Source: Symbiodolus clandestinus (GTDB lineage: Bacteria; Pseudomonadota; Gammaproteobacteria; Enterobacterales; G038960095). Taken from it: DNA of 64,000 nucleotides. Where the stretch lies: the NCBI GenBank assembly GCA_038960095.1, contig CP152425.1:1435782-1499781 (forward strand). Direction: 5' to 3'. A model generated the notes under the pieces. The model was not told the origin of the DNA. It made no database searches and saw only the letters and a program-made list of their open reading frames with translations. Of the stretch, positions 28,544 through 36,952 are shown one piece after another; position 1 is the stretch's first letter, and each line of letters starts with the position of its first letter. The position numbers were made by a program, and so were the translations under genes.

Positions 28544-29202
28544 AAAAGCTGGTAATACTGATTTCAGGCCAAGGTAGCAATCTACAGGCGTTGATTGATC
28601 ACTGTCAGCAAGGGAGCATCCCGGCACAAATCCAAGCGGTGATCAGCGATCAAGCAGCGGCTTATGGCTTGGTTCGTGCTCAGCAGGCGGGAATCCCCAG
28701 CGTGATTATAGGACGCTCTCCTAGCCTAACCCGAGTCCAATACGATCAGCTGTTAGCCGAAACAGTAGCTGCTTACCAACCCGATTTGGTGGTATTAGCT
28801 GGCTTTATGCATATTTTAGGGCCAAATTTTTTGCAGGCTTTCTCTCAGCAGATCCTTAATATCCACCCCTCTTTGCTGCCTAAGTACCCAGGCTTAAACA
28901 CGCATCAGCAAGTGTTAGCCAACCAGGACACTTACCATGGGGCTACCGTGCATTTTGTAACGGAGCAACTTGATGCTGGGCCAGTAATCCTACAAGCGCG
29001 GATCGCTGTGTCGCCCCAAGAGACATTAGACAGCCTACGGTTTCGAGTCCAACAACAAGAGTGGGTTATCTATCCTCTGGCGGTCCGGTGGTTTATCGAA
29101 GGGCGATTAGTCATGCGACACGGATCTGCTTGGCTCGATCAGCAGCGACTCCCAAGCACGGGTTACCTATTTCCTGTTGATCTGTCTTTAGCCGAAAACT
29201 AA
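28540..29202 (+). CDS. purN: Phosphoribosylglycinamide formyltransferase
   Basis: PurN transfers formyl from 10-formyl-THF to GAR, the third step of purine synthesis. The N-terminal ISGQGSNLQALID loop and the catalytic Asn-x-His in NIHPSLLPKYPGL are present, as is the Asp of EQLDAGPVI. 220 residues (E. coli 212). It is coupled to purM by an ATGA overlap. Confidence 0.95.
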   Translation: MKKLVILISGQGSNLQALIDHCQQGSIPAQIQAVISDQAAAYGLVRAQQAGIPSVIIGRSPSLTRVQYDQLLAETVAAYQPDLVVLAGFMHILGPNFLQAFSQQILNIHPSLLPKYPGLNTHQQVLANQDTYHGATVHFVTEQLDAGPVILQARIAVSPQETLDSLRFRVQQQEWVIYPLAVRWFIEGRLVMRHGSAWLDQQRLPSTGYLFPVDLSLAEN

Positions 29203-29206
29203 TGAT

Positions 29207-29391
29207 TCAATGGTTAGTAGAGATCCTATCTTCAAATCTTAACCCTGGGAGCTGTTCAAATTCTCGCAAATGATCGTAATGGCACTGATGCAAAGTTACC
29301 CATAACAGTGGTTAAATCGTTCCCGTACGGTGTGCGGTCGATTTTTAATAGTAAAAATGCAGATATTGGTATCTAACAAATATTTGAGGAT
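29207..29391 (-). pseudogene. vapC: Broken vapC toxin gene (PIN domain)
   Basis: Directly after the vapB stop, in the usual TAATG overlap position, the expected ATG reads ATC (29389-29391). In frame follow LKYLLDTNICIFTIKNRP and TVRERFNH, the start of a VapC PIN-domain nuclease including its first acidic residue. A TAA interrupts before LCISAIT. Then a large deletion with frameshift joins to the C-terminal end (REFEQLPGLRFED). The toxin is dead by start loss, nonsense and deletion. Confidence 0.8.
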
Positions 29392-29627
29392 TAAAAGACT
29401 TGTCGCTGCTGGCCGTTAGGTTGCTCACGCGAAACCATAAAATCTGCATCCACTGCTTCGTTAGCAAACCAACTATCCCAGGTTTCTCCAACAGGGGAAA
29501 CTATCCAGACACAGCCTAATGCGATGATATCAACTTGCTTGACGTTATCAGGAAACGCTACCACTTTCGGTAAACGAACTGCCTGACTTTGATTATGCTT
29601 AAGAGTGTTGTCTGCTCCATTGGTCAA
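29391..29627 (-). CDS. vapB: VapB-family antitoxin (AbrB-type), toxin partner lost
   Basis: The 78-residue protein has the SQAVRLPK DNA-binding motif of AbrB/SpoVT-fold antitoxins at about residues 13-20. It then has VKQVDIIALG and a C-terminal ETWDSWF...DFM...EQP tail, which in the enteric MvpA/VapB group wraps around VapC. The frame is open, although the N-terminal ~10 residues are unusual. The cognate vapC downstream is wrecked, so this is an orphan antitoxin. Confidence 0.75.
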   Translation of the reverse strand: MTNGADNTLKHNQSQAVRLPKVVAFPDNVKQVDIIALGCVWIVSPVGETWDSWFANEAVDADFMVSREQPNGQQRQVF

Positions 29628-29712
29628 TAAACCTCTTTAGTACATACAACTTATATATACCAAGAACAGTCTTTTGCTTACATTCAGTCAAAGAAAACAA
29701 TTGCCAATGTCT

Positions 29713-30678
29713 CTAAGTTTCAGTCAATGCTTGCTGTACTAAAGCATATAACAAGTCAAAATGGGCTATTGAGTCATTTAGCGCTGGAATGTAGTGGAAT
29801 CGCTCGCCGCCAGCTTTTATAAAAATTGCTCGTCCTTGCTGCTGGATCTCCTCTAGGGTTTCTAAACAGTCACTAGCAAAACCAGGACAAATCACCTGCA
29901 GGTGCTTAACCCCTTGCCGCGCTAGCTGACGTAATTTTGGCTCCGTGTAGGGGGTTAACCAAGCGGCATAGCCAAAGCGAGATTGATAACTGATTTCCCA
30001 CTGTTCTGAGCTAAGCGACAGTTGAGAAACGATGGCTGCCGTTGTTGCCTGGCAACGCTGTGCGTAGTCATCACCCTGTTGACCATAGCGCTTGGGGATC
30101 CCATGATAGGAAAATAGCCATTTATCCGGCTTGCCATACTGAGCTGCCGCTGCTTGGAGTTGCTGTTTTAGAGCCTGTATATACAAAGGGTGGGTCGCAT
30201 AATCACGGATAAAATGAATTTGGGGCAATCGACGATAACGCTTTAATACCTGTGCTAGCTGATCCCAAACCGCTGCCGTGGTGGTGCTGCTGTACTGAGG
30301 AAACAGCGGTAGAACAATAACGCGCTCAACCCCTTGCGTCAGTAACGCTTGAATAGCCGATCCTAATGAGGGTTGACCATAGGTCATCCCCAGCTGCACG
30401 ACAATCCCAGAGGTTAACTGTTCCGATAAAGCTTGTTGCTGTCGGCGACTATAAACTGCTAGGGGAGAACCCTCTGCGTTCCAAATTGCTTGATAGCGCT
30501 GTGCTAAGGTACGACAGCGCCGAGGTAGAATGAATCCATAAAGCAGCGGATACCAGAGCCAGCGGGGAAGATCAATAACCCTGGGATCTCGCAAAAAGGG
30601 GGAGAGAAAAGCTCTCACCGCCGTTGCAGTAGCGGCACTTGGGGTGCCTACGTTAACCATCAAAACGCCAGTTTTCAC
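29713..30678 (-). CDS. hemH: Ferrochelatase
   Basis: HemH inserts ferrous iron into protoporphyrin IX. The motif LFSYHGIPKRY carries the catalytic His, and the sequence begins GVLMVNVGTPSAAT. CPGFASDCLETLEEI is the second conserved block, with the catalytic Glu. 321 residues (E. coli 320). It is downstream of adk as in E. coli, 46 bp apart. Confidence 0.95.
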   Translation of the reverse strand: MKTGVLMVNVGTPSAATATAVRAFLSPFLRDPRVIDLPRWLWYPLLYGFILPRRCRTLAQRYQAIWNAEGSPLAVYSRRQQQALSEQLTSGIVVQLGMTYGQPSLGSAIQALLTQGVERVIVLPLFPQYSSTTTAAVWDQLAQVLKRYRRLPQIHFIRDYATHPLYIQALKQQLQAAAAQYGKPDKWLFSYHGIPKRYGQQGDDYAQRCQATTAAIVSQLSLSSEQWEISYQSRFGYAAWLTPYTEPKLRQLARQGVKHLQVICPGFASDCLETLEEIQQQGRAIFIKAGGERFHYIPALNDSIAHFDLLYALVQQALTET

Positions 30679-30724
30679 AAAACTTTTTTACCCTACAGCT
30701 CCAATGATCGACTCATTTTTGGTT

Positions 30725-31369
30725 TCACTTATCATTAAGCAGCACCCCTATCTGAGCACGAACTGCTTCAGCGGGTTGGCTAGCATCTAGCGTATGGTAG
30801 CGTAATTCGCTGTGTAAAGCTTGTTGCTGATAGTAGGCGATCAGAGGAGCCGTCTGTGCTTGATAGACTTGCAAACGCTGTCGAATAGTCTGTTCACGGT
30901 CATCATCACGCTGGGTTAATGGCTCACCAGTGACATCATCTCGATTGGGGATCCGTGGCGGATGAGATTCTAGATGGTACACCCGTCCGGAAGGCTGATG
31001 GATTCGTCGACCACTTAGGCGCCGAATAATCTCTTCCTGCTCGACCAATAAATGGATCACCCAATCAACAACAATCCCTGCCTGGGTCAATGCCTCTGCT
31101 TGCGCTAAAGTTCGCGGAAAACCATCTAATAGACAGGGCTGTTGCCCCATCTGCTGCAATTGCTCCTTTACCAATGCAATGATTAAATCATCTGAGACCA
31201 ACTGCCCGGCTGCCATGGCCTCCTGCACTTGCCGCCCCAAGCGACTCTGCTGTTGGATGGCAGCACGCAACAGATCGCCGGTGGCTAAATGCGCATAACC
31301 CTTTTCTTTCAAGGCGTGTGCTTGAGTCCCTTTCCCAGCACCCGGCGCCCCTAGTAAGATGATGCGCAT
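30725..31369 (-). CDS. adk: Adenylate kinase
   Basis: Adk interconverts ATP+AMP and 2 ADP. The P-loop GAPGAGKGTQ is at residues 7-16, LDGFPRT binds AMP, and the lid RRIHQPSGRVYH lacks zinc Cys as in enteric enzymes. Exactly 214 residues as in E. coli. It sits between htpG and hemH in the conserved order. Confidence 0.96.
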   Translation of the reverse strand: MRIILLGAPGAGKGTQAHALKEKGYAHLATGDLLRAAIQQQSRLGRQVQEAMAAGQLVSDDLIIALVKEQLQQMGQQPCLLDGFPRTLAQAEALTQAGIVVDWVIHLLVEQEEIIRRLSGRRIHQPSGRVYHLESHPPRIPNRDDVTGEPLTQRDDDREQTIRQRLQVYQAQTAPLIAYYQQQALHSELRYHTLDASQPAEAVRAQIGVLLNDK

Positions 31370-31400
31370 GCGGGCTCCTTAATTCGGATCATCTAACCTC

Positions 31401-33368
31401 CTAAGCGCTTAACAGTAGCCGATTGAGTCGCTGAATAAAGCGGTTAGGATCTTCTAAACTACCCTGTTCAGTCAGCAGCGCTTGCTCCAATAGCAGCTCA
31501 ATCCATTCAGCAAATCGATCTTCATCAGCTGTCTCAAAAGCACGCCGTACTAAAGGATGGCTAGGGTTCAATTCCAAGCTATAGTGAACTTCCGGAACCT
31601 TTTGACCCGCTGCCGCTAGTAGTTTGGCCATTTGGGTAGACATGCCATTACTTTCAGTGGTCACCACTGCCGGTGTATCAGTCAGTCGTTGGGTTAAGCG
31701 TACGGATTTAACCCGTTCTCCTAGCAGATTTTTGATCCGTTCTACCAGAGGGGATAGCTCATTCTCTAGCTGCTTGTGCTGTTCGTCATCACTTTCGGTC
31801 AATTTGTCAAGTTCTAAATCTGACTGAGTAATCAATTGGAACGACTTACCTTTAAACTCAGTCAGATACCCCATCATCCATTCATCGATACGGTCGCTCA
31901 GCAGTAACACTTCCCAGTTTTTCTTCCGGAATAATTCCAGGTGAGGACTACTCTTAGCAGCCGCATAACTATCAGCGGTTAGATAATAGATCTTCTCCTG
32001 CTCTGACGGCATGCGAGCTAAATAGTCTGTCAGCCCGACATTAAAGTGGTTTTCACTGTTTTCCATCGAACTGTCATGCGTCGACGCAAAGCGCAGTAGC
32101 TGCGCGATGGTTTCACGATTGCTATAATCCTCTGCAATCCCCTCTTTGAGGACGCTTCCAAATTGCTCCCAAAACTGCTGGTACTTTTTCTGCTCATCAC
32201 TGGCCAGTTTTTCCAGCATCTGCAACACCCGTTTGGTACAGGCACTGCGTAAACTCTGGGTAACCCGATTATCTTGTAAAATTTCACGAGAGACGTTTAA
32301 TGGCAGATCATTTGAATCAATAATTCCCCGCACGAACCGTAAGTAGGTGGGCATAAATTGTTCAGCATCATCCATAATAAAAACTCGCTGAACATAGAGC
32401 TTTAATCCATGCTTGCGCTCACGGTTCCACAGATCCCAGGGGGCTTTAGCTGGAATATAAAGCAAGCTGGTATACTCCTGCTTGCCTTCGACTCGATTAT
32501 GACTCCAGGATAGAGGATCGGTAAAATCATGGGAAACATGCTGATAAAAAGTCGTATACTCTTCATCACTGATCTCATTTTTATTGCGGATCCATAAGGC
32601 TTGGGCCTTATTAATGCGTTCCCAAGTTATCTCAGTTTCAGAGGTTTCAGTGGCCCCTTCTTCAGCAGTAACGGTATCCTCGGCGTCTTCGTTGGTTTCA
32701 TCCGTAGCCACTGCTTTCTCTTTTTTACACAGTAACTCTACCGGTAAAGCAATGTGATCAGAATATTTACCGATAATCGAGCGTAGTCGCCATTCATCGA
32801 GAAATTCATTCTCGCCTTCACGTAGATGCAAAATAATTTCTGTTCCCCGATCAGTTTTGGTACAAGCAGAGAGCGTATATTCGCCTTCGCCGCTCGACTC
32901 CCAGTGAACCCCTTGATCGGCATCCAATCCGGCTGCTCGCGTCTTCACCTCGACTTTATCAGCCACAATAAAGGCTGAGTAAAACCCGACACCAAATTGA
33001 CCAATTAACTGTTGATCAACTGTATCACTGGTTCCCATAGAGGCTAAAAACTCTTTAGTGCCTGATTTCGCGATTGTCCCTAGATGATCAATCACCTCTT
33101 GCCGGCTCATGCCAACCCCATTATCGCTGATGGTTAAGGTACGTTGTTCTTTATCAAACCACAAACGAACCCGTAGATCGCCTTCACCCTCATAAAGTTG
33201 TGGTTCAGATAGAGCTCGAAAACGCAGCTTATCCGCAGCGTCTGAAGCATTAGAGATCAATTCACGCAAAAAAATCTCTTTGTTAGAGTAGAGTGAGTGA
33301 ATCATTAGCTGTAGTAGCTGCTTTACTTCCGACTGAAAGCCTCGGGTTTCCCGTTCTGTCCCCTGCAT
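31401..33368 (-). CDS. htpG: Chaperone protein HtpG (Hsp90)
   Basis: HtpG is the ATP-dependent bacterial Hsp90. The N-terminal GHKL motifs are present (LISNASDAADKLR, SDNGVGMSRQE, GQFGVGFYSAF), with the middle-domain Arg in the GIIDSNDLPLNVSRE block. At 655 residues it is ~30 longer than E. coli. The extra length is a Glu/Thr-rich insert at about 220-245 in the charged linker between N and middle domains. A sigma-32-like promoter lies upstream. Confidence 0.95.
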   Translation of the reverse strand: MQGTERETRGFQSEVKQLLQLMIHSLYSNKEIFLRELISNASDAADKLRFRALSEPQLYEGEGDLRVRLWFDKEQRTLTISDNGVGMSRQEVIDHLGTIAKSGTKEFLASMGTSDTVDQQLIGQFGVGFYSAFIVADKVEVKTRAAGLDADQGVHWESSGEGEYTLSACTKTDRGTEIILHLREGENEFLDEWRLRSIIGKYSDHIALPVELLCKKEKAVATDETNEDAEDTVTAEEGATETSETEITWERINKAQALWIRNKNEISDEEYTTFYQHVSHDFTDPLSWSHNRVEGKQEYTSLLYIPAKAPWDLWNRERKHGLKLYVQRVFIMDDAEQFMPTYLRFVRGIIDSNDLPLNVSREILQDNRVTQSLRSACTKRVLQMLEKLASDEQKKYQQFWEQFGSVLKEGIAEDYSNRETIAQLLRFASTHDSSMENSENHFNVGLTDYLARMPSEQEKIYYLTADSYAAAKSSPHLELFRKKNWEVLLLSDRIDEWMMGYLTEFKGKSFQLITQSDLELDKLTESDDEQHKQLENELSPLVERIKNLLGERVKSVRLTQRLTDTPAVVTTESNGMSTQMAKLLAAAGQKVPEVHYSLELNPSHPLVRRAFETADEDRFAEWIELLLEQALLTEQGSLEDPNRFIQRLNRLLLSA

Positions 33369-33439
33369 GCGAATACCTCGTTTTAATAAATCATAATCAA
33401 TTGTCTAGGCGTTAGTGCTGATAGCCGTGTGTCTTAGAC

Positions 33440-33468
33440 ATATAAGGTCTGCCTCTGTCGATTTCAAG
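33440..33468 (-). promoter_or_regulatory. Sigma-32-like heat-shock promoter of htpG
   Basis: On the minus strand, CTTGAAAT (33461-33468) is followed after 13 bp by CCTTATAT (33440-33447), a fair match to the sigma-32 consensus CTTGAAA / CCCCATnT. It lies 72-100 bp before the htpG start codon, as expected for a heat-shock gene. This suggests classical heat-shock control survives in this organism. Confidence 0.6.
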
Positions 33469-33637
33469 GCCAGTGTACCAGTAACTTCCGCTAATTTTTT
33501 CCTTAAAATCTGCGTAAAAATCTATTAATTGATGCCATTAAAACAACTTTAAAGGTTATTGAGGATTTTTTTGATCTCTTGTTGCTTTATAATCCCTATC
33601 AACTGACTGGACTAGTTTTTAGGAATGACTTGATCTT

Positions 33638-34765
33638 ATGCCCCCTACCCACTTATTAACTCAATCCAATAAAACCACTGGGTTAATCCTGGTAGGCCTA
33701 TTACTGATAATCAGTGGCTTTGGTTGGCAACGCTGGCGTAAAAGTTCTCCAGTCCTTGGGCCCACGATTACCGTTGAGCGACAAGATTTATTACGGACTC
33801 TATTAGCGACTGGAAAACTAGAGGCGATCAATCAAGTAGAAGTTGGAACTCAAGTCAGTGGTCAATTGCAGCAGATAACCGTAAAACTAGGGGATTATGT
33901 TAAACAAGATCAGCTGTTAGCCACGCTAGATGCTGTTGATGCCAAGCACCAGGTTGCTATTTCTCGAGCTAAATTAGCAGCCGCTGTTGCTGAACAGCAG
34001 CAGGCGACCATTCAGTTAAAACTGGCTCAACAAAAGCAGCAACGGCTAAAACAGTTAGTACATCGGCAAGCATCCGAACCGCAGAAGCTTGATGAGGCTA
34101 ACGCTGAACTAGCCCGTCAACAAGCAGAATGTGGTAGGGCAGCCGCCCAAACAAAGCAGCAACACCTTGAGTTACAGCAAAGGCAGCACCAACTAACCCA
34201 AATGCAGGTGACGGCTCCCTGTGCCGGCCAGGTGGTATCAATCCCAGTGAAAGTGGGACAGACCGTTGTCTCTTCTCAAGCCGCCTCTACCCTTCTCATA
34301 CTAGCGGATTTGCATCGTATGAAGGTACGCACACTGGTTTCTGAAGCAGATATCATCCATCTATCACCTGGATTAGCCGCTGAATTTACACTACTGGGAG
34401 ATTCACAGCGCTGTTTTTCAGGAACGATTCTTTCTATTGAATGTCTGCCAGAATCGACCAATGAAGGGATATTTTATCCAGTCATCTTTGAGGTTGATAA
34501 CCCCGACGGATTATTACGCCCCGCAATGACAGCTCAGGTGATGATCACCTTAGAACGTCTCGATAAGGTACTGACGATCCCTTATTCTGCTTTAGACTAT
34601 AAGGACCACGACAACAGTTATTATGTCCAAACGTTGGTTAATGGCAAGCCACAAGCACGAAAAGTGACCTTAGGCGCCCGCAATAATTTTGTGGTACAAG
34701 TGGTTGATGGGGTGTCTGCAGGCGATCAATTATTGCTGAGAGAACTTCCTAAACATGCTCACTAA
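33638..34765 (+). CDS. macA: MacA-type periplasmic adaptor protein
   Basis: MacA is the membrane-fusion subunit of the MacAB-TolC efflux/secretion pump for macrolides, peptides and heme-like molecules. It has an N-terminal anchor helix (~14-31) and a lipoyl-like half (VEVGTQVSGQLQQITVKLGD). A long Gln/Ala-rich coiled coil spans ~100-190, then the second lipoyl half (VTAPCAGQVVSIPVKVGQTV) and a beta-barrel. 375 residues (E. coli 371). Its stop overlaps the macB start by 11 bp. Confidence 0.9.
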   Translation: MPPTHLLTQSNKTTGLILVGLLLIISGFGWQRWRKSSPVLGPTITVERQDLLRTLLATGKLEAINQVEVGTQVSGQLQQITVKLGDYVKQDQLLATLDAVDAKHQVAISRAKLAAAVAEQQQATIQLKLAQQKQQRLKQLVHRQASEPQKLDEANAELARQQAECGRAAAQTKQQHLELQQRQHQLTQMQVTAPCAGQVVSIPVKVGQTVVSSQAASTLLILADLHRMKVRTLVSEADIIHLSPGLAAEFTLLGDSQRCFSGTILSIECLPESTNEGIFYPVIFEVDNPDGLLRPAMTAQVMITLERLDKVLTIPYSALDYKDHDNSYYVQTLVNGKPQARKVTLGARNNFVVQVVDGVSAGDQLLLRELPKHAH

Positions 34766-36734
34766 GCAACCTCTATTAACACTCCAGCAAGTCTCTCGAT
34801 CCTTCACTGTCGGTGAACAAACGGTCAGCGTACTGGATAAAATTTCTTTTACGGTCAATGCCGGGGAAATGCTGGCGATTATGGGTGCCTCTGGATCGGG
34901 TAAATCCACCCTGATGAATCTATTAGGCTGTCTGGATCGGCCAACGTCAGGTAGTTACCAAATAGCTGGCCAAGATACCGCAAAAGCCTCACCAGAACAG
35001 TTAGCCGCCTTGCGACGCGAACGTTTTGGTTTTATCTTTCAACGCTACCATCTGCTACCGCAGCTTACCGCCTGGCAGAACGTCGCTTTAGCCGCCTGCT
35101 ATGCAGATGTTCCTGCCAGCGTTCGGCAACCGCAAGCGCAGACTCTGTTAACTCAGTTAGGGCTAGCCGATCGATTGCACTACCGGCCAGCAAAGCTATC
35201 GGGCGGCCAGCAGCAACGCGTTAGCATTGCTCGTGCTTTGATCAATGGGGGACAAATTATTTTAGCCGATGAGCCGACGGGGGCTTTAGATAGTCAATCC
35301 AGCGAACTGATTATGGCTATCCTACATCAATTACACCAGCAGGGTCATACCATCATCATCGTGACTCATGATGCTAAAATTGCTGCGCAAACCCAGCGAG
35401 TGATCACCCTGCAAGATGGTCGGTTACGTGTTGATCAAACCAATATCCCAGAACGGTCGCTCAATACCCAGGAAACCTCCACGTTTCTTATCCAGCCGCC
35501 GCCCGCGGCGGCTTCCCGCTGGCTGGCTTGGGCTAACCACAGTTACGAGATGTTACGGATGGCCTGGCTGACCTTGATCACCCAGAAGTTGCGCAGCAGT
35601 TTAACGCTCCTCAGTCTGGTGATTGGTATTGCTTCCGTAGTCTCTAGTATTGCTGTCAGCCACGGGCTTAAAGAGAGCATGTTGAAAGATTTTCGTGATT
35701 TTGCCGCCAATAAAATGGATATTGTCCCTGGAAAGCAGCGTGGTGACCAAACGTCCACACATCGCCGCTCTTTAACTCCACGTGATCTGCCGATTTTACA
35801 GCAACAACCGTTTATTAAAACGCTCTCTCCAGTGATAACCGGCTACTCTACTTTGCGCAGTGGTCGTACCACCTTACAAGCTTCTGTCTATGGTGTTAAT
35901 AGCAGCTATTTTACCATTGAAAATGTCAATCTACTTCAAGGGAGCTTATTAACTCCTGAACAGGTGGCCAATCAAGCGGCTGTTGTTGTTATCGATCGTG
36001 AACTTGAGCAGCAACTATTCCCTAAACAGCTTCCTGATCAATCATCCAATCTCGGAAAAATTTTACTAGTAGGGAACATTCCGCTACAAATCATCGGTAT
36101 CACCGAAAAACCCTCATTTTTTGGCCAAAGCTTGGTGATTTGGATCCCCTACACCACGGCTACCGTAAAATTATTGAATCGTTCTCATTTCAGCTATATC
36201 GCTCTATTTATCCAGGAAAATTACCATTCATTATCGGTGGAACAGGCGATTACTGAGTTGTTAACCCTACATCATGGTAAAAAAGATTTTTGGGTGGCCA
36301 ATTTTGATCAACGACTAAAAATCCAACAAAATATATTTAAAAAATTACAGCGCTTTTTATTACTGGTGGCACTGGTCACCTTAGCAGTCGGGGGCCTAGG
36401 TATTATGAATATCCTGTTAGTCTCAGTCAGTGAGCGGGTTCGAGAAATCGGGATCCGCCTGGCCATTGGCGCCCGTCAACGGGATATTCAGCAACAATTC
36501 CTGCTCGAAGCAGTCGTCATTTGCGCACTCGGGGGCTTAGGAGGCATCGTACTCTCTTTAATAATTATCACCCTGGTGCAGTGGCTTAACCCCACTTGGC
36601 CGATTACCTTAACGCCCACAGTAATAGTGAGTGCCGTCACTGGTGCCCATGCTATTGGGCTAGCCGCTGGTTATTTACCAGCCCGACGAGCCTCCCAGTT
36701 AGATCCCGTTGCCGCTTTGACCATTGAATCCTAA
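34755..36734 (+). CDS. macB: MacB ABC transporter (ATPase-permease fusion)
   Basis: The 659-aa protein has an N-terminal ATPase: Walker A GASGSGKST, signature LSGGQQQRVSIARAL, Walker B ILADEPTGALD. One membrane helix (~270-300), a large periplasmic MacB_PCD domain and three C-terminal FtsX-type helices follow (GLGIMNILLVSVSERVREIG is diagnostic). It works as a dimer with MacA and TolC. The length and domain order match E. coli MacB (648). The operon looks intact. Confidence 0.93.
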   Translation: MLTKQPLLTLQQVSRSFTVGEQTVSVLDKISFTVNAGEMLAIMGASGSGKSTLMNLLGCLDRPTSGSYQIAGQDTAKASPEQLAALRRERFGFIFQRYHLLPQLTAWQNVALAACYADVPASVRQPQAQTLLTQLGLADRLHYRPAKLSGGQQQRVSIARALINGGQIILADEPTGALDSQSSELIMAILHQLHQQGHTIIIVTHDAKIAAQTQRVITLQDGRLRVDQTNIPERSLNTQETSTFLIQPPPAAASRWLAWANHSYEMLRMAWLTLITQKLRSSLTLLSLVIGIASVVSSIAVSHGLKESMLKDFRDFAANKMDIVPGKQRGDQTSTHRRSLTPRDLPILQQQPFIKTLSPVITGYSTLRSGRTTLQASVYGVNSSYFTIENVNLLQGSLLTPEQVANQAAVVVIDRELEQQLFPKQLPDQSSNLGKILLVGNIPLQIIGITEKPSFFGQSLVIWIPYTTATVKLLNRSHFSYIALFIQENYHSLSVEQAITELLTLHHGKKDFWVANFDQRLKIQQNIFKKLQRFLLLVALVTLAVGGLGIMNILLVSVSERVREIGIRLAIGARQRDIQQQFLLEAVVICALGGLGGIVLSLIIITLVQWLNPTWPITLTPTVIVSAVTGAHAIGLAAGYLPARRASQLDPVAALTIES

Positions 36735-36742
36735 GCCTAACC

Positions 36743-36937
36743 TTACATCTACCTACCTATTATGAAGCTTTGACATCAAGGCAGCAGGCTCGATTAGCGG
36801 TTTTAGATTATCTGGCTTACTACAATACCCAACATCTGCATAGTCGTCTGGGCTATAGATCATCTAGACAACAAGAACAATATTTGTTGAGGAAGGTGGC
36901 TCAACCACCTGTCTATTTTTACTTGACCATTACATAG
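36743..36937 (+). pseudogene. C-terminal remnant of an IS3-family transposase
   Basis: Immediately after macB, the plus strand encodes YYEALTSRQQARLAVLDYLA followed by YYNTQHLHSRLGYRS. This is the end of the DDE integrase domain of IS3-group OrfB proteins (…R..A...I.DYI..YN..RLHS.LGY.SP). It stops at a TAG (36935-36937). Nothing upstream of it survives because macB ends there; no inverted repeats are found. It differs from the intact IS3 element at 50820..52121. Confidence 0.75.
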
Positions 36938-36952
36938 CCAGTGGCTCAATTC

